Of a DNA stretch of 64,000 bases, positions 8,011 to 16,064 are shown piece by piece; the stretch's first letter is position 1; each line of letters starts with the position of its first letter. This stretch comes from CTSOIL-112 sp049291875 (GTDB lineage Bacteria; Pseudomonadota; Gammaproteobacteria; Burkholderiales; Burkholderiaceae). The stretch covers positions 1 to 64,000 of the forward strand of contig JBATQE010000065.1 in assembly GCA_049291875.1 (NCBI GenBank). The letters run 5' to 3'. Position numbers and translations under genes: made by a program. A model generated the notes under the pieces. It saw only the letters and a list, made by a program, of their open reading frames with translations, had not been told where the DNA came from and did not search any database.

Positions 8011-8019
8011 GACACTACC
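7999..8019 (-). repeat. right terminal inverted repeat of the IS element
   Basis: Exact complement of 5069-5089. It contains the transposase stop codon and is followed immediately by the second GATGGTAG. Confidence 0.93.
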
Positions 8020-8027
8020 GATGGTAG
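8020..8027. repeat. target-site duplication, right copy
   Basis: GATGGTAG, identical to 5061-5068. Confidence 0.9.
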
Positions 8028-8049
8028 GGGTTATTCCGCGCTTCCTTAA
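8028..8049. repeat. dispersed palindromic repeat, copy A, right arm
   Basis: GGGGTTATTCCGCGCTTCCT and the following two bases pair with the arm at 4991-5010. This half lies between the IS element and the rnpB -10. Confidence 0.7.
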
Positions 8050-8057
8050 CGGCATGG

Positions 8058-8063
8058 TACAAT
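8058..8063 (+). promoter_or_regulatory. probable -10 element of rnpB
   Basis: TACAAT lies 7-8 bases before the predicted 5' end of the RNase P RNA. No convincing -35 is present at 17 bp (8035-8040 reads TCCGCG), so the promoter is weak or relies on upstream sequence that the IS insertion at 8019/8020 may have displaced. Confidence 0.5.
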
Positions 8064-8070
8064 ACCAATT

Positions 8071-8392
8071 CATGTCCACCAGACAATCGCTGGCGTTGAT
8101 TGGCAACAATCGCGCGGGAGGAAAGTCCGGACTCCACAGAGCACAATAGCGGCTAACAGCCGTCCGCCGAAAGCCCTCGGGTATAAGGCGAGGAATAGGG
8201 CCACAGAGACGAGCGTATTCAGTTACGGTGAAACGCGGTAACCTCTATTGGGAGCAACATCAAATAGGCACGCAGTGACGCGGCTCGCCGAGCGTGCGGG
8301 TAGATGGCTAAAGTGATGCGGTAACGCATCATGTAGAGGAATGATTGTCGTGGGGCAACCCATTACAGAATCCGGCTTATCGGTGGGCTTGA
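8071..8392 (+). ncRNA. rnpB: RNase P RNA (type A)
   Basis: The catalytic RNA that matures tRNA 5' ends. It contains the hallmark GAGGAAAGTCCGGACTCCAC in the P3-P4 region, ACAGAGACGAG with the GTGAAACG stretch, GAGGAATGATTGTCGTGGGG, and the 3' conserved ACAGAATCCGGCTTATCGG. Helix P1 forms from GTCCACC (8074-8080) and GGTGGGC (8382-8388), which sets both ends to within a few bases. An RNA of about 320 nt is on the short side for type A. An intrinsic terminator lies at 8524-8559. Confidence 0.94.
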
Positions 8393-8434
8393 ATGAATGT
8401 ATCAAATGATGCCATAACTATCAATTAATCCAAT

Positions 8435-8500
8435 GAGTCATTGCGGGCTTGACCCGCAATCTTATAGCAAAAAGATGCCGTATCAAGTACGGCATGACTC
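8435..8500. repeat. compound inverted repeat downstream of rnpB
   Basis: Outer arms GAGTCAT (8435-8441) and ATGACTC (8494-8500) enclose two hairpins: ATTGCGGG-cttga-CCCGCAAT and ATGCCGTA-tcaag-TACGGCAT. This pattern resembles dispersed repeats built around ATTGCGGG/ATTCCCGC cores; a related one is at 25647-25737. Confidence 0.6.
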
Positions 8501-8523
8501 GCTATATTTCATAAAATGGCTCT

Positions 8524-8559
8524 AAAAGGCTTCGCAATAAAAGATGCGAAGCCTTTTTT
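8524..8559 (+). terminator. Rho-independent terminator downstream of rnpB
   Basis: Stem GGCTTCGCA/TGCGAAGCC (8528-8536, 8545-8553), preceded by AAAA and followed by TTTTTT. The symmetry allows it to work in both directions, but the minus-strand gene at 8641 reads away from it into this site, so it can also end that transcript. Confidence 0.8.
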
Positions 8560-8640
8560 CTATTGCGAAATGACAAGACAGAGTCTGTCGTAACAACCGC
8601 CACTAAAAATGAAAACAACATCTCAACGATCATTCTTGAA

Positions 8641-10665
8641 TCACACCTCCCCATTCAATGCCTGCGCAGCGTGCAAGGCATCTTCCGCCGCGCCGACAAA
8701 CACAATTTCATCGCCTTCGTGCAAAATCGGATCGCTACTTAGATCGAGCAGATTCAGGCCGCGCATCACACGGCGCACCTGTACGCGCCACGGTTCAAGC
8801 GGCAGGGTACTCAGAGGTTGATCCAACCACAAGCTATCTTCAGATAGACGCGCGACACGTTCCTCGCCCACCATCGACGTTTTACTTTTCTTCGCGGTCG
8901 TTTCGGATGCGTCATTGACTGCGCCAAACGGGTCGGATTCTTCGTCAAAATGTTGGCGCAGCAGATCATAGCGTCCGCGTCGCTGCTCGGCGATGAAGCT
9001 CAATACTTCACTCGGTGATTTGCCCAACGTAATCAGCGTTTGCGTGGCCAAAACCAAACTGCCTTCGAGAATTTCAGGCACAACGGCGACCGCACCGGCT
9101 TGTTGCAATTGTTCCAAATACGCATCATCCAGCGTGCGCACGATCACCGGCACGTCCGGATTCAGCTCGCGCATGTGGTGCAATACATGCAATGCAGCAC
9201 GCGGCTCGGTATAGGTGATGACCACAGCGCGCGCTCTGCTGGCGCCTGCCGCAGCCAGCGACTCTTTGCGCACGATATCGCCATAAACCACATCATGGCC
9301 TTTGAGTACACCTTTTTGCACATTTTCGGGGTTACTGTCGAGGCCGATGTAGGTGATATTCTGCTCGCGCAACAACCGCGCCAGACTCCGTCCGCTGCGC
9401 CCAAAGCCGCCAATAATCACATGATCGTCCGCATCAATGCCGTGCTTGACGATATCGGTCAATTGCAGCGATTGCAACAGCCACTCGCTGCGGGTGAAGC
9501 GAAACACGATTTTATCCGCATGCTGGATGATGAACGGCGTGAGGAACATGGACAGGATAATCGCGGCGAGTACCCATTGCGCGACTTCAGGATTGAGCAA
9601 GCCGTTACCGATTTCCAAGCTCAACAGCACCAAGCCAAATTCGCCCGCAGGCGCCAAAGCCAAAGCGGTGCGAATGGAATTGCCGGTTGAACTGCCAAAC
9701 CAATAAGCCAACGAGGCGATGATGGTGAATTTCGCCAACAAAAACAAAACCAAAACCAGCAAAATCGCCATCCAGTTACCCAGCACCAGCGCGACATCCA
9801 ACTGCATTCCCATGGCGATGAAAAATAGACCGAGCAAAATATCCTTGAATGGCTGTATATCCTCCTCGACCTGCATTTTGTATTCGGTCTCGGAAATCAA
9901 CATACCGGCGATGAATGCGCCCAAAGCCAGCGATAAGCCAGCCTTTTCGGTCAAAAAAGCAAAGCCCAAGGTCATCAACAACAGATTAAGCATGAACAAC
10001 TCGCTGGAGCGACGGCGCGCCACGATCGTCAACCATGCATGCATCGGCTTTTGCCCCAAACCGAGCAATACGGCAAGCACCGCCAAGGTTTTCAGCAAGC
10101 CGACCACCACCTGCCCATAGACCGCGTCGCCGGGCTGCGCCAGTGCGGGAATCAAAATCAGCAGCGGTACAACCGCCAAATCCTGAAACAGCAGCACACC
10201 GAAAATATTGCGTCCATGCGGCGTATCCAATTCCAGTCGCTCGGTCAGCAGCTTCATCACAATCGCCGTGGACGACATCGCCAGCACACCACCGAGCGCA
10301 AACCAACTCGCGCCGGACATATCCAAATTGGCGGGCAAGGCATAATTCATCAACAAACCCAAAAACGCGCACACCAGCATACTGCCCAAAACCTGAGCCG
10401 TACCCAGACCGAGTACCAATTTACGCATGGATTTGAGCTTGGGTAGAGAAAACTCCAAACCGATGGTGAACATCAAAAACACAATACCCAGCTCGGCAAA
10501 ATGTCGCACCGACTCAGGGTCGGGCAACACCTTCAGGGCATACGGTCCGATCAACACGCCTACCGTCAAATACCCCAAAATCGGCGGTAAATGAAAGTAA
10601 CGAAATACGACCACCGCCGCTACGACAATGGACAAAAACAAAACGATCAGCGGCAAACCCTGCAT
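8641..10665 (-). CDS. KefB/KefC-type monovalent cation:proton antiporter (CPA2 family) with RCK domains
   Basis: A 674-residue inner-membrane protein. About 12 hydrophobic segments fill residues 1-380 and include the GYLTVGVLIGP and FLMFTIGLEFSLP motifs of CPA2 exchangers. A cytoplasmic TrkA-N/RCK domain follows, with the nucleotide-binding GGFGRSGRSLARLL, and a TrkA-C domain closes the protein (LLDLSSDPILHEGDEIVFVG). It probably exchanges K+ or Na+ for protons. Whether it is glutathione-gated like KefC is not visible, and no KefF/KefG partner lies nearby. I take ATG 10665 (MQGLPLIVLFLS) because it begins the first membrane helix; an in-frame start at 10734 would add an unconserved tail. Confidence 0.88.
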   Translation of the reverse strand: MQGLPLIVLFLSIVVAAVVVFRYFHLPPILGYLTVGVLIGPYALKVLPDPESVRHFAELGIVFLMFTIGLEFSLPKLKSMRKLVLGLGTAQVLGSMLVCAFLGLLMNYALPANLDMSGASWFALGGVLAMSSTAIVMKLLTERLELDTPHGRNIFGVLLFQDLAVVPLLILIPALAQPGDAVYGQVVVGLLKTLAVLAVLLGLGQKPMHAWLTIVARRRSSELFMLNLLLMTLGFAFLTEKAGLSLALGAFIAGMLISETEYKMQVEEDIQPFKDILLGLFFIAMGMQLDVALVLGNWMAILLVLVLFLLAKFTIIASLAYWFGSSTGNSIRTALALAPAGEFGLVLLSLEIGNGLLNPEVAQWVLAAIILSMFLTPFIIQHADKIVFRFTRSEWLLQSLQLTDIVKHGIDADDHVIIGGFGRSGRSLARLLREQNITYIGLDSNPENVQKGVLKGHDVVYGDIVRKESLAAAGASRARAVVITYTEPRAALHVLHHMRELNPDVPVIVRTLDDAYLEQLQQAGAVAVVPEILEGSLVLATQTLITLGKSPSEVLSFIAEQRRGRYDLLRQHFDEESDPFGAVNDASETTAKKSKTSMVGEERVARLSEDSLWLDQPLSTLPLEPWRVQVRRVMRGLNLLDLSSDPILHEGDEIVFVGAAEDALHAAQALNGEV

Positions 10666-10763
10666 GAGAACCCAATAGAAAATGAAAGACCTCCCGCGAC
10701 CCGAGCGCAATGCCGCAGAACCAAGCACTTGCATTGTGAGCGTGGGATAAAAACGTTATACTT

Positions 10764-10822
10764 CAGGAAGCACGGAATAAAGCCTACCGTCTGCACTGGC
10801 TCTTCCGTGCTTACGCCTCCTT
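10764..10822. repeat. dispersed palindromic repeat, copy B
   Basis: AGGAAGCACGGAATAAAGCC on the left pairs with GGCTCTTCCGTGCTTACGCC on the right around a 13-bp centre. It lies between divergent kefB-like and kdsD genes and shares the GCACGGAA core with the copies at 4991/8028, 22651 and 33002. Confidence 0.7.
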
Positions 10823-10859
10823 TGATAATAACAAAATTAACCCTCTTTCGAGCGAAAAT

Positions 10860-11831
10860 ATGCAAGCCCATGAGATATTAGAAGCCGCCCGCGACGTACT
10901 GCACATCGAAGCCACCGCGCTGATCGATCAGTCGGCGCATCTGGATGAAGAATTCATCAAGGCAGTCGAACTGATTTTGAATTGCAAAGGCCGCGTGGTG
11001 GTCTCCGGCATGGGTAAATCCGGCCACATCGGGCGCAAAATCGCCGCGACCTTCGCCTCAACCGGCACACCGGCGTTTTTCGTTCACCCGGGCGAAGCGA
11101 GCCACGGCGATCTGGGGATGATTACGCCGGATGACGTGGTATTGGCTCTATCGAACTCAGGAAAAAGCGACGAATTACTGGCCATTTTACCCATCGTCAA
11201 GCGCTCGGGTACCAAACTCATCACCATGACCGGCCATATGGATTCGGAAATGGCCAAACTCGCGGACGCCCATTTGCATGTATACATCAAACGCGAAGCC
11301 TGCCCGCTCAACCTCGCGCCGACAGCCAGCACTACGGCGGCCTTGGCCTTGGGCGACGCGTTGGCGGTGGTCTTACTGAAAATCCGTGGCTTTAACGAAG
11401 AAGACTTTGCCCGCTCGCATCCGGGCGGCACATTGGGTAAGCGATTGCTCACTTATGTGCGCGATGTGATGCGTACAGGCGAACAAATTCCGTCGGTAGC
11501 AAGCGGCGCGAGTCTGATTGACGCATTGGCGGAAATTACCCGCAAAAGCTTGGGCATGACCGCCATCGTCGATGCGGACAACCATGTTTTGGGCGTTTTG
11601 ACCGATGGTGACATCCGTCGTCTGCTGGAAAAAGGCGTGGATGTGCGTGGCCTGACCGTGGACGAGGTGATGTCCAAAACCCCGTATACCATCAGCGCCG
11701 ATGTGCTCGCCGTATCGGCGGTCGAGTTGCTCCAGCGCCACCACATTAACCAGATTCTGGTGGTCAATGCCGACCATCAGCTCACCGGCGCGCTGAATGT
11801 GCACGACCTGTTCGCCGCCAAAGTGATGTAG
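10860..11831 (+). CDS. kdsD: arabinose-5-phosphate isomerase
   Basis: A 323-residue protein that converts ribulose 5-phosphate to arabinose 5-phosphate, the first committed step of Kdo synthesis for LPS inner core. An N-terminal SIS domain (residues about 35-170) carries VVVSGMGKSGHIGRKIAATF and the SGKSDELLAILP phosphate-binding loop. Two CBS domains follow (about 205-260 and 270-320) with LTDGDIRRLLEKG. Length is that of E. coli KdsD. The ATG at 10860 starts directly at the conserved N-terminus. kdsC lies next, but a 310-bp repeat-rich gap separates them. Confidence 0.95.
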   Translation: MQAHEILEAARDVLHIEATALIDQSAHLDEEFIKAVELILNCKGRVVVSGMGKSGHIGRKIAATFASTGTPAFFVHPGEASHGDLGMITPDDVVLALSNSGKSDELLAILPIVKRSGTKLITMTGHMDSEMAKLADAHLHVYIKREACPLNLAPTASTTAALALGDALAVVLLKIRGFNEEDFARSHPGGTLGKRLLTYVRDVMRTGEQIPSVASGASLIDALAEITRKSLGMTAIVDADNHVLGVLTDGDIRRLLEKGVDVRGLTVDEVMSKTPYTISADVLAVSAVELLQRHHINQILVVNADHQLTGALNVHDLFAAKVM

Positions 11832-11842
11832 ATATGAAAACA

Positions 11843-11874
11843 GGAGGCCAATCAACTAAACGCTGTTGGCCTCC
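11843..11874 (+). terminator. hairpin after kdsD
   Basis: A perfect 9-bp stem GGAGGCCAA/TTGGCCTCC starts 12 bases past the kdsD stop. No T-run follows, so it may stabilise the 3' end or act as a weak terminator. Confidence 0.4.
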
Positions 11875-11890
11875 ATTGAACTGAAAGCTT

Positions 11891-11965
11891 GTAATACCCA
11901 TTCCTTAAACAATAAGATAACAAGGCGAACCAACGCTTTAGCTTATTTTTTAGGATGGGTATAAT
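11891..11965. repeat. small element with imperfect terminal inverted repeats (REP/MITE-like)
   Basis: The left end reads TAATACCCATTCCTTAAAC and the right end AAAAATTTTTTAGGATGGGT-type sequence. The arms pair over about 22 bp with a few mismatches around TACCCAT/ATGGGTA. It codes for nothing. I find no second copy in the window. Confidence 0.5.
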
Positions 11966-12023
11966 TTGAGCTTGTTGACGAAGTGGCTCGTATGCCGCAA
12001 TAAAACGCCGTCATTGCGTTCCG

Positions 12024-12071
12024 CGAAACTTCGCTAGGCTCGTTTTATCGAAACTTCGCTACGCTCGTTTT
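12024..12071. repeat. two-copy tandem duplication, 25-bp period
   Basis: CGAAACTTCGCTAGGCTCG and following TTTT (12024-12046) recurs at 12049-12071 with a single G-to-C change. Confidence 0.75.
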
Positions 12072-12093
12072 CCCGCATGATTTGAGCGGGAAC

Positions 12094-12120
12094 CCAGTTG
12101 GTTCATCTAACTGGTTTTTT
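12094..12120 (+). terminator. terminator-like hairpin just upstream of kdsC
   Basis: Stem CCAGTT/AACTGG (12094-12099, 12109-12114) is followed by TTTTTT and ends only 21 bases before the kdsC start. If active it would isolate kdsC-lptCAB from kdsD transcription or act as an attenuator. Confidence 0.5.
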
Positions 12121-12141
12121 ACTAAAACTTCTGGATACCCT

Positions 12142-12768
12142 ATGACCGACCGCTCCAGCTTTTCCCTGACCAACGATGCACTGTACCGCCCCGTCGGTGC
12201 GATGCCGAATGACGACGTGATCGCACGGGCGGCGCGTGTGCGTTTGCTGATTTTGGACGTCGACGGCGTGCTGACCACCGGCTATTTGGACTACGACGAC
12301 GCGGGCGAGGCGACCAAGTCATTTTATGTACAGGACGGCTTGGGGCTGCAATTGTTGCGTCAACAGGGTATCGTGCTGGCAATCATCAGCGGACGTGATT
12401 CAAAAGTCACGGCGGCGCGGGCGGTAGATCTGAAAATCCACCACGTGCTGCAAGGCGCTCAAGACAAAGGCGCAGCTCTGGCGCAATTGCTCAATACCGT
12501 CGGCATCACCGCCGATGAGTGCGCCTACATCGGCGACGATGTGATTGATCTGCCGATTTTGCGCGCCGTCGGCTTCGCCGTGAGCGTGCCGAACGGACAT
12601 TTCCTCGCGCGCGAGGCGGCGCATTGGGTCACCGCACAGGGCGGCGGCGCAGGCGCAGTGCGCGAGCTGTCCGAGTTGATTTTATACACGCAGGATAAGC
12701 TGTTGCCCGCGTATGCGGCGTATTTGGCTCTGCCGAGCGCGGATCAACCGACTTTGGAGATTGTTTGA
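12142..12768 (+). CDS. kdsC: 3-deoxy-D-manno-octulosonate 8-phosphate phosphatase
   Basis: A 208-residue HAD-superfamily phosphatase that releases Kdo from Kdo 8-phosphate. The nucleophile motif is LILDVDGVLTTGYL, motif II lies in IISGRDSKV, and the acidic motif is YIGDDVIDLPIL. It is the compact, capless KdsC type. I choose ATG 12142 (MTDRSSFS); an in-frame codon at 12082 lies upstream of the terminator-like hairpin, and ATG 12202 (MPNDDV) is a possible shorter start. Its TGA overlaps the ATG of lptC (TGATG), so kdsC, lptC, lptA and lptB form one transcription unit. Confidence 0.93.
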   Translation: MTDRSSFSLTNDALYRPVGAMPNDDVIARAARVRLLILDVDGVLTTGYLDYDDAGEATKSFYVQDGLGLQLLRQQGIVLAIISGRDSKVTAARAVDLKIHHVLQGAQDKGAALAQLLNTVGITADECAYIGDDVIDLPILRAVGFAVSVPNGHFLAREAAHWVTAQGGGAGAVRELSELILYTQDKLLPAYAAYLALPSADQPTLEIV

Positions 12769-13397
12769 TGGCACCCTCCCGTTACAATGGTTGGCGTTAT
12801 TGGCGTCGCTTCAATCTGCCCAACCTCGTCTACCTGCTGCTGTTGATCGCAATCATGGCGCTGAGTTACTGGTATGTGCGCAAGGACACCAACCAGCAAA
12901 GCGAGCCAGTCGCCAAGCCGACCGATCGCATGGATGGTTTTGCCGAGCAGGCGGAATTGACGCAGACCAGCAAAGACGGCACGCTGTTGTACCACGCATC
13001 CATGACCGGCATTGAACATTTCGGTAACGACGACATCAAAGGCAAAACCGTGTATTTGATCACCACCAGCGACAAACAACCGCGCGTGACGGTCAAAGCC
13101 GACCAAGCCGTCTGGCGCAGTCAAGCGCAAACGGTCGATTTAACCGGGCAAGTCGTGCTCACGCGCGAAGCCGAGCCGAACAATACCGACAGCGGCACGG
13201 TGATACTCACCACCGAGGCGATGACGGTGGATATGGCGCAGGGCTTGGCCAGCAGCGACGAAGCATTCACCATGAAGCAAGGCGACAGCGTGCTCACCGG
13301 CAAGCGCTTTCGCTACGATTACCAATTGCGCGATTTGAGTATGGGCGGGCCGGACGGCGGACGCATCAAGGCGCAAATACTGAATAAGCCTAAGTGA
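12768..13397 (+). CDS. lptC: LPS export system protein LptC
   Basis: A 209-residue bitopic inner-membrane protein of the Lpt bridge that hands LPS from LptBFG to LptA. One N-terminal membrane helix (about residues 18-38, LPNLVYLLLLIAIMALSYWY) is followed by a periplasmic beta-jellyroll domain with DGFAEQAELTQTSKDG and a C-terminal YDYQLRDLSMGG segment. The start codon overlaps the kdsC stop by one base. Sequence conservation in this family is low, so the gene order (kdsC, lptA, lptB) is an important part of the call. Confidence 0.9.
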   Translation: MAPSRYNGWRYWRRFNLPNLVYLLLLIAIMALSYWYVRKDTNQQSEPVAKPTDRMDGFAEQAELTQTSKDGTLLYHASMTGIEHFGNDDIKGKTVYLITTSDKQPRVTVKADQAVWRSQAQTVDLTGQVVLTREAEPNNTDSGTVILTTEAMTVDMAQGLASSDEAFTMKQGDSVLTGKRFRYDYQLRDLSMGGPDGGRIKAQILNKPK

Positions 13398-13460
13398 ATG
13401 GTACGCATACAGGCAACCAGACAACCGGCAAACACATCCGATAGAACACAGGATACAACC

Positions 13461-14060
13461 ATGCAACGTTTTTTCAACCTTTTCAACCTTCTCACGCGAC
13501 CCCAAACGTCCCGCCAACCGCAACTGCTGCTGTTGACGTTGAGCTTATTCTTGAGCGCACCGATCAGCCTAAGTCATGCGCAATCGGCCGCACTCAATGA
13601 TCGTAGTCAGCCGATTAATATTGAGGCCGATGCCGTGACCTACAGCGACGTGACGCAGACCAGCGTGTTCTCCGGCCATGTGATTTTGACCCAAGGTTCG
13701 ATGCAAATTCAGGCAAACACGGTCGAAGTCGTGATTGATCCGCAAGGCTACCAATACGCCACCGCCAAAGGCGGCGCGAATGGCTTGGCGCGGTTTCGCC
13801 AGCAACGCGACGGCGCGAGCGACTGGATGGAAGGGCAGGCCGAAAACCTGCTGTACGACGGCAAGACCAACGTGATCTCCTTAGCCAAACGCGCGCAGGT
13901 ACGCCGTGTCGATAGCAAAGGACAACTGCTTGATCAAATTCGCGGTGAGGAGCTGACTTACAACCAGCTCACCGAAGTGTTTGAATCGAATGTCAACCGC
14001 AAAGGCCGCACCCACGTCATCATCACCCCACGCTCACAAGATGCGCGAGGTGGTCAATGA
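13461..14060 (+). CDS. lptA: LPS transport periplasmic protein LptA
   Basis: A 199-residue OstA-like protein that forms the periplasmic filament between LptC and LptD. A signal peptide spans about residues 1-42 (hydrophobic LLLLTLSLFLSAPISLSHAQ, likely cut after SHA). The mature part begins INIEADAVTYSDVTQTSVFSG, the usual LptA opening, and continues as a beta-jellyroll. The ATG at 13461 has AGGA seven bases upstream, which is better supported than an in-frame codon at 13398. The last four bases (ATGA) overlap the lptB start. Confidence 0.92.
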   Translation: MQRFFNLFNLLTRPQTSRQPQLLLLTLSLFLSAPISLSHAQSAALNDRSQPINIEADAVTYSDVTQTSVFSGHVILTQGSMQIQANTVEVVIDPQGYQYATAKGGANGLARFRQQRDGASDWMEGQAENLLYDGKTNVISLAKRAQVRRVDSKGQLLDQIRGEELTYNQLTEVFESNVNRKGRTHVIITPRSQDARGGQ

Positions 14061-14836
14061 ACGCCGCCACGCCCGTTAATCCGTTGACACATCCGCGCTC
14101 CGAGCTGGCCGCCGCGCACCTGCAAAAGCGCTACGGCAAACGCACGGTGGTCAAAGACGTGTCATTTAACGTGCGCAGCGGCGAAGTGGTCGGCCTGCTC
14201 GGCCCAAACGGCGCGGGCAAAACCACCTGTTTTTACATGGTGGTGGGCTTGGTCGGCGCCGACAAAGGCGACGTTACCATTGACAACATCAGCCTCGTGC
14301 GCCAACCGATGCATGTGCGCTCGCGCCACGGCCTGTCGTATTTGCCACAGGAAGCCTCGATTTTCCGCAAACTGACGGTCGAGGAGAACATCCGCGCCGT
14401 GCTGGAATTGCAACGCGACGATAACGGCAAACGCCTCCATCGTGCGGAAATCGAACGGCAATTGCACCAACTGGTGGCCGATCTGCAAATTGGTCACATT
14501 CTGCAAAGCCCCGCGCCCGCCTTGTCGGGTGGCGAGCGTCGCCGCGTGGAAATCGCCCGCACGTTGGCGACCAACCCGCGTTTCGTATTGCTCGACGAAC
14601 CTTTCGCCGGCGTTGACCCGATTGCCGTGATTGACATTCAGCGCATCATCCAATTTTTGACCGAACGCGGCATCGGCGTATTGATCACCGACCACAATGT
14701 GCGCGAAACACTCGGCATTTGTGACCGCGCCTACATCATCAGCGACGGCACGGTACTGGCCGAGGGCGACGCGGACACCATTGTGAACAATGAAGCCGTG
14801 CGCCGCGTGTATCTGGGCGAACATTTTTCGATGTAA
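14057..14836 (+). CDS. lptB: LPS export ABC transporter ATP-binding protein LptB
   Basis: A 259-residue ATPase that powers LPS extraction from the inner membrane with LptF and LptG (not in this window). Walker A is GLLGPNGAGKTT, the Q-loop segment is LPQEASIFRKL, the ABC signature is LSGGERRRVEIARTLA, Walker B is FVLLDEPFAGVDP, and the switch histidine lies in ITDHNVRETLGI. The start codon overlaps the lptA stop (ATGA). In many proteobacteria rpoN and hpf follow, but here 191 bp of non-coding DNA leads to galE instead. Confidence 0.96.
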   Translation: MNAATPVNPLTHPRSELAAAHLQKRYGKRTVVKDVSFNVRSGEVVGLLGPNGAGKTTCFYMVVGLVGADKGDVTIDNISLVRQPMHVRSRHGLSYLPQEASIFRKLTVEENIRAVLELQRDDNGKRLHRAEIERQLHQLVADLQIGHILQSPAPALSGGERRRVEIARTLATNPRFVLLDEPFAGVDPIAVIDIQRIIQFLTERGIGVLITDHNVRETLGICDRAYIISDGTVLAEGDADTIVNNEAVRRVYLGEHFSM

Positions 14837-15027
14837 GCCTTTGAAAGAAGTAAAAACCTATTTTTTCGTATTTGATCAACACCATTTAAGTCAGAGTTTC
14901 CATGACTCAAATGAAACAAAATGAACGTTTGACACAAAGATCCTGAATCCTCCGTCCTACGCCCGCGAATGTTACGGAAAAGACACCTCTTTCAGGTTTT
15001 TCGCTTTCATCTTTTTGGGAGAACTCT

Positions 15028-16047
15028 ATGGCGAATATTTTACTCACCGGTGGAACCGGATACATCGGCGCGCATACCGCCGTCGTTTTGATCGAATCGG
15101 GACACACGCCGATTTTATTGGACAATTTTTGCAACTCCAGCCCGAAAGTCGCCGAGCGCATCGAGCAGATCACCGGTGTCTTGCCCAAGGTGATTGAGCA
15201 GGACGTTTTGAACACCGCCGCCTTGACGCAAGTGATGCGCGACGAGCGCATCGAAGCCGTGATCCATTTCGCCGCACTCAAAGCGGTCGGTGAATCGGTT
15301 GCCAAGCCGCTGGCGTATTACCACAACAACGTCACCGGCACGCTCAGCGTGCTGGACGCGATGACGCAAGCGAATGTCAAACACATCGTCCTCAGCTCAT
15401 CGGCCACCGTGTATGGCGAAAAAGGCGTGCCGCCCATGCGTGAGGACGCACCGTTGTCCGCGACCAACCCGTATGGCGAAACCAAAGTCATGATGGAGCG
15501 CATCATCACCGATGTAGCGCACGCACAGCCCGATTTGCGCTACGCCATGCTGCGCTATTTCAATCCGGTTGGCGCGCATCCGTCGGGATTGATCGGCGAA
15601 CATCCGCGCGGCATTCCAAACAATCTCATGCCGTATATTCAACAAGTCGCGGTGGGCTTGCGTGAGCAGCTGTCCGTATTTGGTAACGACTACCCGACCG
15701 CCGACGGCACCGGCGAACGCGACTACATCCACGTCATGGATTTGGCGCGCGGTCACGTGCTGGCGGTGGCGCGCCTGCTCGCGGGCAATGACTCGTTCAC
15801 CGTCAATTTGGGCACAGGCGAACCGGTGACCGTGTTGCAAATGGTGCAGGCATTTGAACAGGCTTCGGGACAAAAAATCCCCTACAGCATCGCACCGCGT
15901 CGTCCGGGCGATGTCGCCTCAGTGTATGCCGATCCGAACTTGGCCAAAGCGCTGCTGAATTTTGCCACCGAATACGGCGTCAATGAAATGTGTCGTGATG
16001 CGTGGGTGTGGCAAAGTCGCAACCCAAACGGCTACGAAGCCGCCTAA
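15028..16047 (+). CDS. galE: UDP-glucose 4-epimerase
   Basis: A 339-residue short-chain dehydrogenase-type enzyme that interconverts UDP-glucose and UDP-galactose with bound NAD. The Rossmann motif is TGGTGYIGAHTAV, the catalytic pair appears as SSSATVYG and NPYGETKVMME (Tyr-x3-Lys), and the substrate segment reads RYFNPVGAHPSGLIGE. GGGAG lies 8 bases before the ATG. It supplies UDP-galactose for LPS or exopolysaccharide and fits with galU and the polysaccharide locus at 33-40 kb. Confidence 0.95.
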   Translation: MANILLTGGTGYIGAHTAVVLIESGHTPILLDNFCNSSPKVAERIEQITGVLPKVIEQDVLNTAALTQVMRDERIEAVIHFAALKAVGESVAKPLAYYHNNVTGTLSVLDAMTQANVKHIVLSSSATVYGEKGVPPMREDAPLSATNPYGETKVMMERIITDVAHAQPDLRYAMLRYFNPVGAHPSGLIGEHPRGIPNNLMPYIQQVAVGLREQLSVFGNDYPTADGTGERDYIHVMDLARGHVLAVARLLAGNDSFTVNLGTGEPVTVLQMVQAFEQASGQKIPYSIAPRRPGDVASVYADPNLAKALLNFATEYGVNEMCRDAWVWQSRNPNGYEAA

Positions 16048-16064
16048 AATCCGCGATTTTTAAC

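Larger units (their letters stand above)
5069..8019. mobile_element. IS1-family element with passenger genes (about 2.95 kb)
   Basis: The ends are perfect 21-bp inverted repeats beginning GGTAGTGTCTCAG (5069-5089 and 7999-8019), and they are flanked by an 8-bp direct repeat. The GG start and the transposase type place it in the IS1 family, probably its single-ORF branch. Typical members are roughly 0.7-1.2 kb. This one has about 2 kb extra: a small ORF at the left end and two minus-strand genes (unknown protein, XRE-ImmA/IrrE metallopeptidase) between it and the transposase. Its interior is clearly AT-richer than the flanking host DNA. The ends and target duplication are intact, so the insertion looks recent and the unit could still be mobile. 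Confidence 0.92.
11832..12141. other. 310-bp repeat-rich gap between kdsD and kdsC
   Basis: In many proteobacteria these genes are adjacent or nearly so. Here the gap holds, in order, a 9-bp hairpin (11843-11874), a terminal-inverted-repeat element of about 75 bp (11891-11965), a 25-bp-period tandem duplication (12024-12071), a short hairpin TTCCCGC/GCGGGAA (12070-12092), and a terminator-like hairpin with six T residues (12094-12120). I see no gene in it. Confidence 0.7.

Noticed and set aside
14901..14945. 14-codon ORF (MTQMKQNERLTQRS) after lptB, considered as an rpoN remnant or leader peptide
   Set aside because: No ribosome-binding site and no match to the RpoN N-terminus that I can recognise; too short to support.
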